Notes under the pieces: model-generated | Databases searched by the model: none | Seen by the model: only the letters and a program-made list of their open reading frames with translations | Told to the model about the DNA's origin: nothing | Program-made: the position numbers and the translations under genes | Assembly (NCBI GenBank): GCA_965232985.1 | Contig: CBDDRC010000016.1 | Coordinates: forward strand, 1-64,000 | DNA: 64,000 bases | Direction: 5' to 3' | Source of the DNA: JADFDG01 sp965232985 | GTDB taxonomy: Bacteria > Pseudomonadota > Gammaproteobacteria > Pseudomonadales > JADFDG01 | Part shown: positions 62,002 to 64,000 of the stretch, piece by piece | How the letters are laid out: each line of letters begins with the position of its first letter | Position numbering within the stretch: position 1 is the stretch's first letter

Positions 62002-63045
62002 TTACGGGGCGGGATTGGGTTGACCCGTATGGATTTCTTCGATGCCTTTGAGTATTTCGTCGTTCAGCGGCACATTCACGCTGTCCAGATTTGTTTTTAG
62101 CTGCGCAATGGACGTCGCGCCAATGATGTTGCTGGTGAGAAACGGGCGCGTGGTCACGAACTGCAATGCCATCTGCACCGGGTCGATACCGTGTTTTGTT
62201 GCCAATGCGATGTATTTTGCGGTGGCGGCTTCGGCTTGGGGATTGGTGTAGCGGGAGAAGCGCTTGAAGAGCGTGATTCGCGCGCCTTGCGGTCTGGCAC
62301 CGTTGAGGTATTTCCCCGACAGTGCGCCGAACGCCAGCGGAGAGTACGCGAGCAGGCCAACGCGCTCGCGATGGGAAATTTCCGCAAGACCAATTTCAAA
62401 ACTACGGTTCAGCAAATTGTACGGATTCTGGATGCTCACAATGCGAGGCAGCCCTTGCGCTTGTGCGGCGGCGAGATAACGCATCGTGCCCCAGGGCGTT
62501 TCGTTGGAAATGCCGACCTGACGAATCTTGCCGGCCTTCACCAGATCAGCCAGCACAGCGAGTGTTTCTTCGATGGGCGTTGCTGTTTCGTTTTGCTCGT
62601 GTTGATAGCCGAGCTTGCCGAAATAGTTGGTGTTCCGGTCAGGCCAGTGCAGTTGGTACAGATCGAGGTAGTCGGTCTGCAGTCGGGCAAGGCTGCCGTT
62701 GATGGCTTCCTCAATGTGTTTGCGGTTCAGGAGCGGCTTGCCGTCGCGGACATGCGGCAACCAGTTGGCCTGGCCGCATACCTTGCTGGCGAGGACGATT
62801 TTCTGCCGCATTCCCGGGCGGGCGCGAAACCAGTTGCCGATGATTGTTTCCGTACTGCCGTAGGTTTTTGCGGTGGCGGGTACGGCGTACATTTCGGCTG
62901 TGTCAAAGAAGGTGATTCCCCGGTCGCAGGCCAGGTCCATCTGGGCAAAGCCCTCGTCCTGATTGTTCTGTTCGCCCCAGGTCATGGTGCCCAGGCAGAG
63001 GGCACTGACTTTGATGCCGGTGCCGCCAAGTTCGCGGATATCCAT
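62002..63045 (-). CDS. Aldo/keto reductase (Tas-like)
   Basis: A 347 aa NADPH-dependent oxidoreductase with an (alpha/beta)8 barrel. The tetrad is Asp and Tyr in FFDTAEMYAVP, Lys in LASKVCG and His in YQLHWPDR. GIIGATSIAQLKTNL-type residues bind NADP near the end (here NIIGATSIAQL). The FDTAEMYAVPATAKTYGSTE segment resembles E. coli Tas. Substrate unknown; single gene divergent from rplM. Confidence 0.93.
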   Translation of the reverse strand: MDIRELGGTGIKVSALCLGTMTWGEQNNQDEGFAQMDLACDRGITFFDTAEMYAVPATAKTYGSTETIIGNWFRARPGMRQKIVLASKVCGQANWLPHVRDGKPLLNRKHIEEAINGSLARLQTDYLDLYQLHWPDRNTNYFGKLGYQHEQNETATPIEETLAVLADLVKAGKIRQVGISNETPWGTMRYLAAAQAQGLPRIVSIQNPYNLLNRSFEIGLAEISHRERVGLLAYSPLAFGALSGKYLNGARPQGARITLFKRFSRYTNPQAEAATAKYIALATKHGIDPVQMALQFVTTRPFLTSNIIGATSIAQLKTNLDSVNVPLNDEILKGIEEIHTGQPNPAP

Positions 63046-63154
63046 GGTCTGGCCTCTAACTGAATGAATTTAAAGGGTTATTCGCGGATGCGTCGAGCGC
63101 AGATGGTAACAGGGCGGGGCGGTTCGGGGCATCAGGGCTGGCGTGGACACAACA

Positions 63155-63183
63155 TTGTCAAAGGGAGGGTGCTTGAGTAGAAT
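63155..63183 (+). promoter_or_regulatory. Sigma-70 promoter of rplM-rpsI
   Basis: TTGTCA (63155-63160), a 17-bp spacer and TAGAAT (63178-63183) match consensus at five of six positions each. Transcription should begin near 63190, leaving a leader of about 70 bases. Confidence 0.75.
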
Positions 63184-63197
63184 GCGCCCTCCTTTGC

Positions 63198-63233
63198 GGG
63201 CGGGGTTGTGTTTTTCGGCGCAACTCCTCGCCC
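63198..63233 (+). promoter_or_regulatory. Leader hairpin ahead of rplM
   Basis: GGGCGGGGTTG (63198-63208) can pair with CAACTCCTCGCCC (63221-63233) with small bulges, in the untranslated leader. The rplM leader of E. coli is bound by L13 for autogenous control, so this could be the equivalent element; that is inference. Confidence 0.4.
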
Positions 63234-63261
63234 TGCCGCAGTTTTTTGAGGCAAGAAGATC

Positions 63262-63693
63262 ATGAAAACGTTCAGCGCGAAGCCGCATGAAGTGAAGCGC
63301 GACTGGTTTGTCATCGACGCCGATGGCAAAACGCTTGGCCGCATGGCGACCGAGATTGCCCGTCGCCTGCGCGGCAAGCACAAGGTCGAGTACACCCCGC
63401 ACGTTGATACCGGCGACTATATTGTCGTCGTCAATGCCGGCAAGGTGCGCGTTACCGGCAATAAGACCACCGACAAGATTTATTACCGGCACACCGGATA
63501 TCCGGGCGGCATTCGCCAGGAAACCTTCGAAAAGTTGCTTGCCCGCAAGCCGGAGCAGGTAATCGAGACGGCCGTCAAGGGCATGCTCCCGCACAATCCC
63601 CTGGGTCGCGCCATGCTGCGCAAGCTGAAGGTATATCCGGGTGCAGAGCATCCGCATACGGCCCAGCAGCCCCAGGAACTGAACGTAGGCTGA
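63262..63693 (+). CDS. rplM: 50S ribosomal protein L13
   Basis: A 143 aa early-assembly ribosomal protein. MKTFSAKPHEVKRDWFVIDA is the family start, followed by LGRMATEIARRLRGKHK, the HTGYPGGIR block and GMLPHNPLGRAMLRKLKVYPG. Length is as in E. coli. Strong promoter upstream; followed by rpsI. Confidence 0.98.
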   Translation: MKTFSAKPHEVKRDWFVIDADGKTLGRMATEIARRLRGKHKVEYTPHVDTGDYIVVVNAGKVRVTGNKTTDKIYYRHTGYPGGIRQETFEKLLARKPEQVIETAVKGMLPHNPLGRAMLRKLKVYPGAEHPHTAQQPQELNVG

Positions 63694-63700
63694 GGTATTT

Positions 63701-64000
63701 GTGGACAAGAAATCCGTGGAAAAAAATATTGGTACTGGTCGCCGCAAGACCGCGACTGCCCGCGTCACGATTCGTCCGGGCAAGGGCGTCATCGTCATCA
63801 ATGGCAAGTCCCTTGAGCAATACTTTGGTCGCCAGACCAGCCGCATGGTGGTTCGCCAGCCGCTGGAGCTGATCGAAGCCAGCGACAAGTTTGACATCGT
63901 TGTGCGCGTGATTGGCGGCGGCGCGAGCGGCCAGGCCGGCGCTATCCGTCATGGCATCACCCGCGCCCTGCTGCGTTACGATGAGACGCTGCGGCCCTCG
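63701..64000 (+). CDS. rpsI: 30S ribosomal protein S9 (partial, cut by window end)
   Basis: The first 100 residues of S9 from a GTG start at 63701, with GAGG five bases upstream. NIGTGRRKTATARVTIRPG, INGKSLEQYFGR and the GGGASGQAGAIRHGITRAL block are diagnostic. The C-terminal basic tail that contacts P-site tRNA lies beyond the window. Cotranscribed with rplM. Confidence 0.97.
   Translation, partial: MDKKSVEKNIGTGRRKTATARVTIRPGKGVIVINGKSLEQYFGRQTSRMVVRQPLELIEASDKFDIVVRVIGGGASGQAGAIRHGITRALLRYDETLRPS

Overview
The window reads as chromosomal DNA of a GC-rich gammaproteobacterium. The evidence is the gene order: lolB-ispE-tRNA-Gln-prs-rplY-pth-ychF, hemA-prfA-prmC-moeB, gatCAB facing mreBCD-maf-yhdP, tldD-yjgA-pmbA, kdsD-kdsC-lptCAB-rpoN-hpf-rapZ-npr facing mlaFEDCB-ibaG-murA-hisGDC, then algW and Nif3, and finally rplM-rpsI. 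These blocks, with an Lpt/Mla/Lol envelope, are typical of Pseudomonas-like gammaproteobacteria, but I cannot name a genus.

Region 1 (1 to about 7330) is one end of an integrated genomic island whose other end lies outside the window. A P4-type tyrosine recombinase sits against the 3' end of an intact elongator tRNA-Met. Between them is a small array of GTTACCCCC repeats that look like integrase or regulator binding sites. Leftwards follow an AT-rich gene for a DUF4365-like nuclease, then a mostly leftward run: a glycine-zipper protein with split CxxC pairs, a RadC-like JAMM protein, a DUF932 protein, a DUF6878-like protein, a TIM-barrel protein with a complete candidate metal site, and a small partner whose start overlaps it by ATGA. 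A rightward XRE regulator closes the visible part.

Region 2 (7330 to 24190) holds translation and nucleotide genes: two tRNAs, ychF, pth, rplY, prs, ispE, lolB, a TPR lipoprotein, the divergent hemA-prfA-prmC-moeB set, a cyclic-nucleotide-binding-fold protein, and gatB/A/C. Region 3 (23132 to 36600) holds mreBCD, maf, the giant AsmA-like yhdP, a nitrilase-family amidase, tldD, yjgA, pmbA, an OmpA-type lipoprotein and corA. Region 4 (36590 to 46700) is the envelope core: nitrogen-PTS HPr, rapZ, hpf, rpoN, LPS export (lptB/A/C), Kdo synthesis (kdsC/D), and divergently the Mla phospholipid transporter.

Region 5 (46748 to 58360) has ibaG, murA, hisGDC, the periplasmic protease algW, a Nif3 protein, a single-subunit ATP sulfurylase, and a complete dTDP-L-rhamnose operon in the order A-C-D-B. 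Region 6 (58430 to 64000) has an unrecognised membrane protein with a duplicated PRDYY...FGLK motif, an alpha/beta hydrolase, zapE, an acyl-CoA dehydrogenase, an aldo/keto reductase, rplM and the truncated start of rpsI.

Most core genes are tightly packed with ATGA or GTGA overlaps, implying translational coupling. The most open-ended material is in the island: the nuclease candidate, the metal-site TIM barrel with its partner, and the repeat array. Also notable are the absence of ptsN and rng from their usual places and a lone dissimilatory-type sat. I saw no CRISPR array, insertion sequence or rRNA.
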